NCBI RefSeq assembly: GCF_022815725.1
Contig: NZ_JALGRF010000003.1
Span: 1 to 64,000 of the forward strand
Origin: Streptomyces sp. APSN-46.1
GTDB taxonomy: Bacteria > Actinomycetota > Actinomycetes > Streptomycetales > Streptomycetaceae
DNA: 64,000 nt
Reading direction: 5' to 3'
The notes under the pieces: generated by a model
Database searches by the model: none
What the model was told of the DNA's origin: nothing
The model's input: only the letters and a program-made list of their open reading frames with translations
Shown here: positions 1 through 7,875 of the stretch, one piece after another
Layout of the letters: each line of letters starts with the position of its first letter
Numbering within the stretch: the first letter of the stretch is position 1
Program-made: the position numbers and the translations under genes

Positions 1-345
1 GGTATCAACTTCTGGCGTTGATTTTTGGCACGCTGTTGAGTTCTCAAGGAACGGACGCTTCCTTTGTACTCACCCTCTCGGGCTTTCCTCCGGGCTTCGT
101 TCTGTTCTTACGTTTCCGACTCTATCAGAGTCAGTCCCGCTCGCTTTCCAGGTTCTTCGCTTTCGCGTTTTCCCTTTCCGGCGATTCCGACTCTATCAGA
201 TCCTTTCGGGCCTGACTCCCAGTCAGCGGGCTTGTCGCTCGGGCTGTTGGGCCCTTGCGACGAGTGAGACAGTAGCGGATTCCCTGCCCCCGAACCTAAT
301 CGGCGGCTGCGTCCTAGGACGCGGATTCCACATTCGCAAATACGC
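1..345 (-). promoter_or_regulatory. rRNA operon leader and promoter region
   Basis: Read on the minus strand, the left end carries the conserved streptomycete pre-16S leader, including TTGAGAACTCAACAGCGTGC followed by CAAAAATCAACGCC. This stretch contains the antitermination-type (boxA-like) sequence known from actinobacterial rrn operons. The 16S gene should begin a little beyond position 1, outside the window. Upstream on the minus strand lie two direct copies of a TCTGATAGAGTC-type box that look like -10 regions of tandem rrn promoters, and farther out a less certain TACTGT. Individual promoters and transcription starts are inferred. Confidence 0.85.
114..200 (-). repeat. Paired 16-bp promoter-like boxes in the rrn leader
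   Basis: TTCCGACTCTATCAGA on the plus strand occurs at 114-129 and again at 185-200, 71 bp apart. On the minus strand each reads TCTGATAGAGTCGGAA, with TAGAGT as a possible -10 hexamer. Duplicated boxes of this kind are typical of tandem Streptomyces rRNA promoters. They could also be RNA processing signals. Confidence 0.6.
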
Positions 346-519
346 ATGAAAACGAGACGACAAAGTGCATCGTTCGTTCGAATACGTGTTGCGGGATGGC
401 TGTCCGGGGACCGACCGGGGTCGGCGCTCTCACGGCGGACAACTCGGAGAACCTTACGGATCGGGTACTGGTGTGTCAACTCCGGGACAGACGTCCCCCT
501 CAGGGCTAACCTGGGGCCC

Positions 520-941
520 ATGACCACGCATGCGCTCACGGCCGCCGCCTCGGCGGCCGGGGGGCCGTACGGCAGTGGGTTGCCGCCGACCGGGAGCCGG
601 ACGACGCGCTGTTCTGCGTCGTGGATCTGCACGCGCTGACCGTCGAGCACGATCCGGCGCGGGTGCGCCGGCTCAGCCGGCAGGCCGCGACGCTGCTGTT
701 GGCCGCCGGCCGCCGATATCTTGGCCTACCGGACCGATGAGGTCCCCGTGGGCGAGGACCAGCGGATGTCGCCGATGCGGTGGTGGAGCTGCTGCGGCCG
801 GTGCGGGAGCGGCATGCCGAGCTGGCGGCCGATCCGGCAGCGGTGGAGAAGGTGCTGCGCGAGGGGGCCGGGCGGGCGCGGGCGCTGGCCCGGCCGGTCG
901 TGGACCGGGCCTACGAGGCGATCGGGCTGCTCGCTCCCTGA
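520..941 (+). pseudogene. trpS: Decayed tryptophanyl-tRNA synthetase gene
   Basis: Three blocks of a class I TrpRS survive in shifted frames. From about 550 a frame reads LGGRGAVRQW... and then DALFCVVDLHALTVEHDPAR, matching the region after the HxGN motif. Near 714-765 another block reads ADILAYRTDEVPVGEDQR, the central part. From about 768 a third block reads VADAVVELLRPVRERHAELA and runs to ...RAYEAIGLLAP and a TGA at 939-941, the usual C-terminus. The KMSKS loop region and most of the Rossmann core are missing, so no functional enzyme can be made. It lies just upstream of the rRNA operon, on the opposite strand. Streptomyces often carry two TrpRS genes, so this is probably the lost extra copy. 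Confidence 0.85.
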
Positions 942-969
942 TGCCCGGCCGCGTCTGGGACCGAGGGCG

Positions 970-2028
970 TCAGTTGACGCAGCCCGCGATCACGCTCGGG
1001 GCGCAGTTGGTGGGGTAGTTGTCCGTCACGGGGGTGGCGGTGAGGGTGACCGTGCCGCCGTCGTTGAAGATGCCACCCGGGGCCGTGTGGGAGAAGTTGT
1101 TGGTCACCGAGCTGTTGCGGACGTTCAGGGTGGCGTCGGAGGCGTTGGCCAGGCCCCCGCCCCGCGCCCCGCTGCTGAGGGCCCGGTTGGCGAAGACGGT
1201 GGTCCGCTCCAGCGTCAGGGTGGAGCTGCGGTTGTACACGCCGCCGCCGGCGTTCTCGGCCGCGCTGTTGCCGCGGATGAGCGTGTCCGTGACGGTCCCC
1301 GTCAGTTGGTAGGTGTTGATCCCGGCGCCGAAGAACCGGGCCGCGTTGTCGGTCACCCGGCTGCCCGTGAGGGTGAGGCTGCCGTTCGCCGCGTCGAGGC
1401 CGCCACCGTCGTCCTTGGCGGTGTTGCCGGTGATGGTGGTGTTCGAGATGTTCGTGGCTCCGCTTGTGGAGACGCCGCCCCCGGTGTTCGTGGTGATGTT
1501 GTAGCTCACGGTGCTGTTGCGGAGGGTCAGCGTGCCATAGCTGAGGATGCCCCCGCCTGGCCCGGTCTGGCCCGCGAAGTTGCGGGTCACCTCCACGTTG
1601 TTGAGGGTGAGCGTGGTCCCGGGGCCGGCGTGGATCCCGCCGCCGCCCTCGCCGCCGCTCGCCGACCGGCCGTCGCGGACCGTGAGGTTGTTGAGGGTCA
1701 GGCGGCCGGTGGGGCCGGAGACCTTGAAGAGGCGGAAGTCGGTCGCGGACTGGCGCCGGATGGTGCTGCCCGCGCCCAGGATGTTGATGTCGCTGGTCAC
1801 CACGGGCAGGCCGTTGCCGGGGTTGTCGGGGGCCGTCAGGGTGTACGTGCAGCCGGGGCTGAGGAAGAGGACCGCCGGTCCGGGGACGGTGTTGGCGAGG
1901 TTGATGGCGGATCTGAGGGCCGTCGCGCTGCACGGGACGAACTGCTGGGCGTGGGCCTCGGTGGCGGGCAGCGCGACCACGGTCGCGCAGGCCGCCGCCG
2001 TGGCGGCGAAAACTCCTAGTCTGGACAT
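970..2028 (-). CDS. Secreted right-handed parallel beta-helix protein
   Basis: Predicted exported protein of 352 residues. The start at MSRLGVF gives a signal peptide with a short basic start, a hydrophobic core rich in A and V, and a cleavage region near AHA-QQ. An upstream in-frame start at 2100 would put 24 polar residues ahead of it. The mature part begins CSATALRSAINLANT, like the entry segment of polymorphic-outer-membrane or pectate-lyase-like helices. It continues with many short units such as LTLNNLTVRDG, GTLTLRNSTVSYN and TNISNTTITGN, typical rungs of a beta-helix. No catalytic residues can be assigned, so carbohydrate binding, lysis or adhesion are all possible. No clear ribosome binding site is visible at the chosen start. 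Confidence 0.75.
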   Translation of the reverse strand: MSRLGVFAATAAACATVVALPATEAHAQQFVPCSATALRSAINLANTVPGPAVLFLSPGCTYTLTAPDNPGNGLPVVTSDINILGAGSTIRRQSATDFRLFKVSGPTGRLTLNNLTVRDGRSASGGEGGGGIHAGPGTTLTLNNVEVTRNFAGQTGPGGGILSYGTLTLRNSTVSYNITTNTGGGVSTSGATNISNTTITGNTAKDDGGGLDAANGSLTLTGSRVTDNAARFFGAGINTYQLTGTVTDTLIRGNSAAENAGGGVYNRSSTLTLERTTVFANRALSSGARGGGLANASDATLNVRNSSVTNNFSHTAPGGIFNDGGTVTLTATPVTDNYPTNCAPSVIAGCVN

Positions 2029-2140
2029 GGAGAGCAAACTAGGTAAATCCGCTGAGAAGACTTCGGGGCGCGCCGGGGCGGTCCCCCGCACGGTGCACAC
2101 GGCCGCCCCGCCGGTCGGACTCGGGACACGACCGGATGGC

Positions 2141-2950
2141 TCAGCTGTTGCCGGAGGCGAGTTCGCGGCTGCGGTCGCGGGCGGCTTCGAGGGCGGCGAT
2201 CAGGGCCGCCCGTACGCCGTGCTTCTCCAGCTCGACGATCGCGTTGATGGTCGTACCGGCCGGGGAGGTGACGGCCTCGCGGAGCTTGACCGGGTGCTCG
2301 CCGCTGTCGCGGAGCATCACGGCGGCGCCGATGGCGGCCTGCACGATGAGGTCGTGGGCCTGGGCACGGGGCAGGCCCAGGAGGATGCCGGCGTCGGTCA
2401 TGGCCTCGACGAGGAAGTAGAAGTACGCGGGGCCGGAGCCGGAGAGGGCGGTGGCGGCGTCCTGCTGGGATTCGGGGACGCGCAGGGTCTTGCCGACGCC
2501 GCCGAAGATCTCCTCGGCGTGGGCGAGGTGCTCGGCGGTGGCGTGGCTGCCGGCCGAGATGACGGACATGGCCTCGTCGACGAGGGCGGGGGTGTTCGTC
2601 ATGACGCGCACGACGGGGGTGCCGGGGGCGAGCCGCTCCTCGAAGTAGGAGGTGGGGATGCCGGCGGCGCCGCTGATGACCAGGCGGTCGGCGGGGACGT
2701 GCGGGGCGAGCTCTTCGAGGAGCTTGCCCATGTCCTGCGGCTTGACGGTGAGGATGAGGGTGTCGGCGCGCTTGGCGGCCTCGGCGTTGCTGACGGCCTC
2801 GACGCCGTAACGCGCGTGGAGTTCCTCGGCGCGTTCCGCGCGGCGGGCGGTGACGAGGAGCTTCGAGGCGGGCCAGCCGCCGCGGATCATCCCGCTGAGC
2901 AGGGCCTCGCCGATCTTTCCGGTACCGAGGACTGCGACTGTCTGGGTCAT
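2141..2950 (-). CDS. proC: Pyrroline-5-carboxylate reductase
   Basis: Catalyses the NAD(P)H-dependent last step of proline synthesis, reducing pyrroline-5-carboxylate to L-proline in the cytosol. The 269-residue length is usual for the family. The N-terminus has the Rossmann motif VLGTGKIGEALLSG, followed by the family signature VISGAAGIP and MTNTPALVDEAMSVI. The conserved C-terminal P5CR segment is LREAVTSPAGTTINAIVELE. The ATG at 2950 is preceded by GAGGTG at suitable spacing. It is followed on the same strand by the ABC-2 exporter genes but is not part of a proline operon here. Confidence 0.96.
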   Translation of the reverse strand: MTQTVAVLGTGKIGEALLSGMIRGGWPASKLLVTARRAERAEELHARYGVEAVSNAEAAKRADTLILTVKPQDMGKLLEELAPHVPADRLVISGAAGIPTSYFEERLAPGTPVVRVMTNTPALVDEAMSVISAGSHATAEHLAHAEEIFGGVGKTLRVPESQQDAATALSGSGPAYFYFLVEAMTDAGILLGLPRAQAHDLIVQAAIGAAVMLRDSGEHPVKLREAVTSPAGTTINAIVELEKHGVRAALIAALEAARDRSRELASGNS

Positions 2951-3014
2951 GCCCGATTCACCTCGCCGAACGCCGAACTGAGTGCGTGTACGGCTTCATC
3001 CTCGCACCCCGCGG

Positions 3015-3752
3015 TCAGGGCGTGCGGCGGCGGAGGGTGGCCGCGCCGAGGGCGAGGACGAGCAGGGCGCAGGCGGCGACGATGACGGCGTCGCGGATGA
3101 AGTCGGCCGTCATGTCCGTGTGGGTGAGGACCTGGGTCATGCCGTCGACGGCGTAGGACATGGGCAGGACGTTCGAGAGGCCTTCGAGAACGGGCTGCAT
3201 GGAGTCGCGGGCGGCGAACAGGCCGCACAGCAGGAGCTGGGGGAAGATCACCGCCGGCATGAACTGGACGGCCTGGAATTCGGAGGCGGCGAAGGCGGAG
3301 ACGAAGAGTCCGAGCGCGGTGCCGAGGAGCGCGTCGAGGAGGGCGACGAGCAGGAGCAGCCACGGGGAGCCGACGACGTCGAGGCCGAGGACCCAGAGCG
3401 CGAGGCCGGTGGCGAGGAGGGACTGGACGACGGCGACGGCTCCGAAGGCGAGGGCGTAGCCGGCGATGAGGTCGCCCTTGCCCAGCGGCATGGCGAGGAG
3501 GCGTTCGAGGGTTCCGGAGGTGCGCTCGCGGAGGGTGGCGATGGAGGTCACCAGGAACATCGTGATGAGGGGGAAGATCCCGAGGAGCGAGGCGCCGATG
3601 GTGTCGAAGGTGCGCGGGGTGCCGTCGAAGACGAAGCGCAGCAGGGTCAGCATGAGGACGGGGACCAGGAGCATCAGCGCGATCGAGCGCGGGTCGTGGC
3701 GGAGCTGGAGCAGGACGCGGGCGGCGGTGGCGAGGGTGCGGGAGCCGTTCAT
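3015..3752 (-). CDS. ABC-2 type exporter permease
   Basis: Integral membrane partner of the ATPase encoded just upstream. The 245-residue protein begins MNGSRTLATAARVLLQLRHD and has about six hydrophobic segments, including SIALMLLVPVLMLTLLRFVF and LLLVALLDALLGTALGLFVS. The conserved ABC-2 segment ATLRERTSGTLERLLAMPLG lies near residue 95. The start is chosen because its ATG overlaps the ATPase stop in ATGA (3749-3752), implying translational coupling. The transported substrate is unknown; family members export drugs, lipids or peptides. Confidence 0.9.
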   Translation of the reverse strand: MNGSRTLATAARVLLQLRHDPRSIALMLLVPVLMLTLLRFVFDGTPRTFDTIGASLLGIFPLITMFLVTSIATLRERTSGTLERLLAMPLGKGDLIAGYALAFGAVAVVQSLLATGLALWVLGLDVVGSPWLLLLVALLDALLGTALGLFVSAFAASEFQAVQFMPAVIFPQLLLCGLFAARDSMQPVLEGLSNVLPMSYAVDGMTQVLTHTDMTADFIRDAVIVAACALLVLALGAATLRRRTP

Positions 3753-4603
3753 CGGGCGGTCCTTTCGGCGGCGGCCTCGGCGGCGGACTCCACGTTGGCA
3801 GCGTCCGCGTTGGCGGCCTCCGCGTTGGCGGTGTCGACGAGGCGGAGGAAGCCCTCCTCGACGGTGGCCGACCCGGTACGGGTGCGCAGTGCGTCGGGGG
3901 TGTCCTGGGCGAGGATGCGACCCTCGCGCATGAGGAGCAGGTCGTGGCAGCGCTCGGCCTCGTCCATGACGTGGGAGGAGACGAGGAGCGTGGCGCCGCG
4001 GGTGGCGGCGATGTCGTGGAAGAGGTTCCACAGGTCGCGGCGCAGGACGGGGTCGAGGCCGACGGTGGGTTCGTCGAGGACGAGGAGCTGCGGGGTGCCG
4101 AGGAGCGCGACGGCGAGGGAGACGCGGCTGCGCTGGCCGCCGGAGAGGTTGCCGGCGAGGGCGTCGGCGTGGGGGGTGAGGTCTACGTCGGTGAGGGCGC
4201 GGTCAACGGCGTCGGCGCGGCGTTCGGCGGCGGCCCGGCCGGGTTCGAGGACGGCGGCGAAGTAGTCGAGGTTCTGCCGGACGGTGAGGTCGTCGTAGAC
4301 GGAGGGGGCCTGGGTGACGTAGCCGATGAGGGAGCGGAGTTCGGGGTGGCCGGCGGGGCGGCCGAGGACGTCGAGGGTGCCGGTCACGTGGGCCTGGGTG
4401 CCGACGATGGCGCGCATGAGGGTGGATTTGCCGCAGCCGGAGGGGCCGAGGAGGCCGGTGATGCGGCCGCGGGGGACGTCGAAGGCGATGGAGTCGAGGA
4501 CGGTGCGGGGGTGGCGGCCGGTGCCGCGGCGGACGGTCAGGCCGTGGGCGTGCACGGCGGCCGGGGCGCCGGTGCCGACTCCCTGGGCCCTATTATTCAT
4601 CAT
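3749..4603 (-). CDS. ABC transporter ATP-binding protein
   Basis: Nucleotide-binding subunit (284 residues) of the exporter. Walker A is GPSGCGKST near residue 55, the ABC signature is LSGGQRSRVSLA, Walker B is LLVLDEP and the switch histidine is in SSHVMDEAERC. The C-terminal tail carries an Ala-Asn repeat (NAEAANADAANVES). The start lies inside a perfect palindrome (4592-4615). Two adjacent ATG codons are possible, and a CAGGAG sequence sits about 13 nt upstream of the first. Binding of a repressor there would block both transcription and initiation. No regulator gene is adjacent, which is unusual for this exporter type. Confidence 0.93.
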   Translation of the reverse strand: MMNNRAQGVGTGAPAAVHAHGLTVRRGTGRHPRTVLDSIAFDVPRGRITGLLGPSGCGKSTLMRAIVGTQAHVTGTLDVLGRPAGHPELRSLIGYVTQAPSVYDDLTVRQNLDYFAAVLEPGRAAAERRADAVDRALTDVDLTPHADALAGNLSGGQRSRVSLAVALLGTPQLLVLDEPTVGLDPVLRRDLWNLFHDIAATRGATLLVSSHVMDEAERCHDLLLMREGRILAQDTPDALRTRTGSATVEEGFLRLVDTANAEAANADAANVESAAEAAAERTAR

Positions 4604-4615
4604 GCGATGAATAAT
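4592..4615. promoter_or_regulatory. Perfect 10-bp-arm palindrome over the exporter start
   Basis: ATTATTCATC (4592-4601) and GATGAATAAT (4606-4615) are perfect inverted arms around a 4-bp centre. The site is AT-rich in a very GC-rich setting and covers the start codon of the ATPase gene. Its size and symmetry suit a TetR-, MarR- or ArsR-type dimer. The cognate protein is not evident nearby. Confidence 0.7.
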
Positions 4616-4651
4616 GCTCCTGGCTGTGCCGGGGCGTCAACGGAGCGGCGC

Positions 4652-5179
4652 TTACTTCTTGCGCTTGGGCCGGCGCGCGGCCGGGTTGCCCGTACGGGAG
4701 CTGCGGCGGCGGGCGAATTCGGCGGTGGCGTGCTCGTACTCGGCGCGGCGCAGCTTCTCGCCGGGCGCCTCGGCGAGGCAGCGGAGGAAGTACGCGATGA
4801 GGGAGCCGATGAAACCGATCGTCTTCAGGCCCTTGAGGGCGGCCTCGTCGGAGGACGGGGCGGGGCGGCGGCTGAAGGAGTCCCAGGTCTTGACGAAGGC
4901 GATGGAGCTCGCGATCGCGAAGAGGACGACGACGGAGATGCTGAGGAAGGGGCCGACGTCGCCGATTTCCAGGCCCTCGTAGGCGAGGCGGAGCAGCAGG
5001 GCGGCGGCGAAGGCGGTGACGAGGGAGCCGAGGGCGAGGGCTACGCGGCGCAGGGCGTAGCCGCCGTCGTGGTTCACCCAGGTGGTGCCGAAGAACCGGA
5101 TCGGTTCGGGCTGGGGGCCGACGGGGGCCGCAGCCGGGGCCTGCCCGGCGGGGTTCTGGTCTCGCTGGTCGTCGCTCAC
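4652..5179 (-). CDS. Small membrane protein of unknown function
   Basis: A 175-residue protein with a GTG start giving VSDDQRDQNPAGQ. The longer reading from 5227 adds 16 residues of poor composition. After a proline- and alanine-rich N-terminus comes PIRFFGTTWVNHDGGYALRR. Two hydrophobic segments follow (ALALGSLVTAFAAALLLRLA and FLSISVVVLFAIASSIAFV), and a third weaker one is TIGFIGSLIAYFLRCLAEAP. The C-terminus is strongly basic and ends RRPKRKK. The protein looks like a conserved streptomycete membrane protein, but I cannot assign a role. It lies 48 bp upstream of the exporter ATPase start on the same strand and could share its transcript. Confidence 0.75.
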   Translation of the reverse strand: MSDDQRDQNPAGQAPAAAPVGPQPEPIRFFGTTWVNHDGGYALRRVALALGSLVTAFAAALLLRLAYEGLEIGDVGPFLSISVVVLFAIASSIAFVKTWDSFSRRPAPSSDEAALKGLKTIGFIGSLIAYFLRCLAEAPGEKLRRAEYEHATAEFARRRSSRTGNPAARRPKRKK

Positions 5180-5271
5180 ACCAGCGATTATCGCCCCGCC
5201 GGCGGCCCCGGTCCGGGTGTGTCTCACGTGTCAGACCAGTGAGGCCGCCAGGCGGTCAGGCGGTCAGGCCC

Positions 5272-5574
5272 TCAGCCGCACTGGGTGGCGACGTAGCCGT
5301 CCGTGCCCGTCTTCACGTACGCGTCGGACACGAACTCGCCGTTGCCGACGCAGTCCCAGATGTTCGTCGTGCCGTACGGGCCCGAGACCGTCGTGCCGTC
5401 GCACTGGCAGCGGATCGACACGTACGCGCCGAGCGGCAGGACCCGAATGACCGAGTAATTGGTGCCCGGGCCGCTGCGGACGTTCACCCGGTAGCCCGGC
5501 GCGACCGGAAAGGTCGGGAAACCCGACCCGCTGGTCAGGCTCTCCATTTGGCTTGAATCGTTCTCAACCGACAT
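5272..5574 (-). CDS. Small SH3-like (SH3b) domain protein
   Basis: A 100-residue protein. The start at MSVENDSSQME is fixed by GGGGGAG about eight bases upstream of the ATG. Residues 28-60 (YRVNVRSGPGTNYSVIRVL then PLGAYVSIRCQCDG) form a typical bacterial SH3 unit, followed by IWDCVGNGEFVSDAYVKT. Four cysteines are present (CQC, WDC and the final QCG) and could form disulfides. Exported SH3b proteins normally have a signal peptide, but this N-terminus is polar and has none. It may bind a peptide or peptidoglycan fragment, but its location is unclear. Confidence 0.8.
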   Translation of the reverse strand: MSVENDSSQMESLTSGSGFPTFPVAPGYRVNVRSGPGTNYSVIRVLPLGAYVSIRCQCDGTTVSGPYGTTNIWDCVGNGEFVSDAYVKTGTDGYVATQCG

Positions 5575-5683
5575 GCGAAATCTCCCCCCACGGGTGTTGC
5601 CTTGTGCAACTCGCGCAGGGTAGCAGGACCTTGGAGATTCGTACGGTTCATCGACTAGGCTCCGGCGGGGGTGGTGGTGAACG

Positions 5684-7828
5684 ATGCATTCGCTGCGCGC
5701 GGACCATGTGGGGTTTCCGGAGTACGCCGGGCAGTACCGGCTCGAATCCGTGCTCGGCTCCGGCGGCATGGGCGTCGTCCATCTGGCCACGTCAGGCTCG
5801 GGGCTGAAAATCGCCGTCAAGATCGTGCACCCCGAGCACGCGGTGGATCCGGAATTCCGGGCCCGCTTCCGGCAGGAGGTCGCGGCCGCCCGGCGGGTGA
5901 GCGGCGCGTTCACCGCGCCCGTCGTGGACGCCGATCCGGATGCCGAGCGGCCGTGGATGGCCACCCTGTTCATCGACGCCCCGACGCTTGCCGAGCGGGT
6001 ACGGGAGCGGGTGCTGGACCCGCCGGAGCTGACCCGGCTCGCCGCCGGGCTGGCGGAGGCGCTGCGGGACATCCACCGGGCGGGGGTCGTGCACCGGGAT
6101 CTGAAGCCCAGCAACGTGCTGATGGCCCCCGACGGGGTACGGGTCATCGACTTCGGGATCTCCCGGCCGGCCGACAGCGATCTGCGCACCGAGACCGGGA
6201 AGCTGATCGGGACGCCGCCGTACATGGCGCCGGAGCAGTTCCAGCGGCCCCGGGACGTGGGAACGGCCGCCGATGTGTTCGCTCTGGGGGCGGTGCTGGT
6301 GCACGCGGCGACCGGGCGGGGGCCGTTCGACTCGGACAGCCATTACCTGGTGGCGTACCAGGTGGTGCACAGCGAGCCCGATCTGACGGGGCTTCCGGCG
6401 CGGCTCGTCCCCCTCGTCGCGCGGTGCCTGGCCAAGGACCCGCGGGAGCGGCCCACGGCCGAGGCGCTGATCGCCGAGATGCGGGCGATCGCGTATCCGA
6501 CCGCCGAGGACACCCAGGCCTTCATCCCACGGCCGCGCCGGCCGGTGGCGGCCGAGGTGGCCGAGGTGGCCGAGGAGGTGACGCACCTGCGGGAGCCGGT
6601 CCCCGCTCCCGGCGGGCCGGGCGCCCCCGGCGGGCGGAGGCGGCGGCGCCGGGTGGCCGTGGCGGCCGGGCTGGGGCTGCTGCTCGTGACCGCGGTGGTC
6701 GGCGGGTACCTCCGGTACGGGCCGTCGGCCGGACCGGCGGCCCAGCCGGCGGTGAAGGCGGCTCCGGTCCCGGCGAAGGCCTTCGCGCCGTGGGCGGTGT
6801 CCCTCGGGAAGCGGACCGCGGCCTGTTCCTGGGAGGCGGCGGCCCTGTTCTGCTCGGGGCCCGGGACGACCGCCGTCCGGCTCGACCCGTCGGACGGTTC
6901 GCGGGAGTGGTCCGTGGCGGCGCCCACGCCGGCGACCCGGACGGCGAAGGACAACGCCCCCGGGTACGGCGGCGGGCACGTCCTGGTGGTGGCGCCCGGC
7001 AGTGAGGTGCTCCAGGCGCTGGACGCCCGGACCGGGGCCGAGCGCTGGCGGTACAGGCTGCCCGGCGGTGCTCACGTGGTGTCCGCCGGGGGGCGGGTGC
7101 TCGTCGCGGCGCCGGGCGGGAGTACCACCGCGCTGGAGGCGGCGACCGGGTCCGCCCGCTGGACGAAGCGGATCGGCGGGGTGGGCTCCCTCTGGTGGGG
7201 CGACCCGCACGCGTCCGACGCGGCGGCCTCGCTTTACGTCTCGACGGCCGCCGGCGACGGCAGGTCGACGCAGGTCGCGGCCGTGGATCCGGCGAGCGGC
7301 ACGGTGCGCTGGCAGCTCCGTACGACGGGCCTGCTCCAGCCGGTCGGGGTGGCGCGCGGGGCGTTCTACCTGCTGGACACCGACGTACGGGCCAGGACCG
7401 ACGCCGTCGTACGGGTGGACCTCGGGACGCGCGATGTGCGGCGCGTGCGGTTGGCCTCGCCGCTGTACGAGACGCAGTCGGCCGTGGGGCAGGACGGCGT
7501 CGTGTACCTCTTCGGGGCCACGGGGGCGCTCGCGGCGGTCGGCGCCGAGAAGGAGGAGTGGCGGCTGCAGACGGGCGTGGCGGTGGGCTCCCGCCCGGTA
7601 CTCGCCGAGGGCCGTGTCTATCTGACCGCGCCGGACGGACGGCTCCTGGCCGTCGACGCGGCCGCCGGCCGTCTGCTGGGGCAGACGAAGCCGCGTATGG
7701 AGGGGTCCACGGGGTCCACGTTCGCGGCGAACCTGCCCGCGCCCGTGGTCGCCGACGGCAGGGTGTACGCGTCCGCGCCCGACGGCTCCGTGTTCGCCGT
7801 GGACGGCGCGAACCCCGCCGAGTGGTGA
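5684..7828 (+). CDS. Membrane Ser/Thr protein kinase with PQQ-type beta-propeller
   Basis: A 714-residue Hanks-type kinase. The kinase domain (about 17-270) shows the glycine loop LGSGGMGVVHLA, the catalytic loop HRDLKPSNVL, DFG in VIDFGIS, and MAPEQF. A proline-rich linker leads to a basic stretch RRRRRR and one membrane helix (VAVAAGLGLLLVTAVVGGYL, near 325-345). The outer part has repeated PQQ-type blades, for example LDARTGAERWRYRLPGG, VDPASGTVRWQLRTTG and VDAAAGRLLGQ. Such receptors are thought to sense an external ligand with the propeller and to phosphorylate cytosolic targets. It converges on ilvD with a shared hairpin between them. Confidence 0.93.
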   Translation: MHSLRADHVGFPEYAGQYRLESVLGSGGMGVVHLATSGSGLKIAVKIVHPEHAVDPEFRARFRQEVAAARRVSGAFTAPVVDADPDAERPWMATLFIDAPTLAERVRERVLDPPELTRLAAGLAEALRDIHRAGVVHRDLKPSNVLMAPDGVRVIDFGISRPADSDLRTETGKLIGTPPYMAPEQFQRPRDVGTAADVFALGAVLVHAATGRGPFDSDSHYLVAYQVVHSEPDLTGLPARLVPLVARCLAKDPRERPTAEALIAEMRAIAYPTAEDTQAFIPRPRRPVAAEVAEVAEEVTHLREPVPAPGGPGAPGGRRRRRRVAVAAGLGLLLVTAVVGGYLRYGPSAGPAAQPAVKAAPVPAKAFAPWAVSLGKRTAACSWEAAALFCSGPGTTAVRLDPSDGSREWSVAAPTPATRTAKDNAPGYGGGHVLVVAPGSEVLQALDARTGAERWRYRLPGGAHVVSAGGRVLVAAPGGSTTALEAATGSARWTKRIGGVGSLWWGDPHASDAAASLYVSTAAGDGRSTQVAAVDPASGTVRWQLRTTGLLQPVGVARGAFYLLDTDVRARTDAVVRVDLGTRDVRRVRLASPLYETQSAVGQDGVVYLFGATGALAAVGAEKEEWRLQTGVAVGSRPVLAEGRVYLTAPDGRLLAVDAAAGRLLGQTKPRMEGSTGSTFAANLPAPVVADGRVYASAPDGSVFAVDGANPAEW

Positions 7829-7847
7829 GGACTCGCGGCGGGGTTCG
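7809..7847. terminator. Hairpin between convergent kinase and ilvD genes
   Basis: CGAACCCCGCCG (from 7809) pairs perfectly with CGGCGGGGTTCG (ending 7847), overlapping the end of the kinase gene. A bidirectional role is inferred from the convergent genes. There is no U-run, as is usual in Streptomyces. Confidence 0.6.
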
Positions 7848-7875
7848 GTGCGTAGAAGGAACGTAAGGGGAGAAG

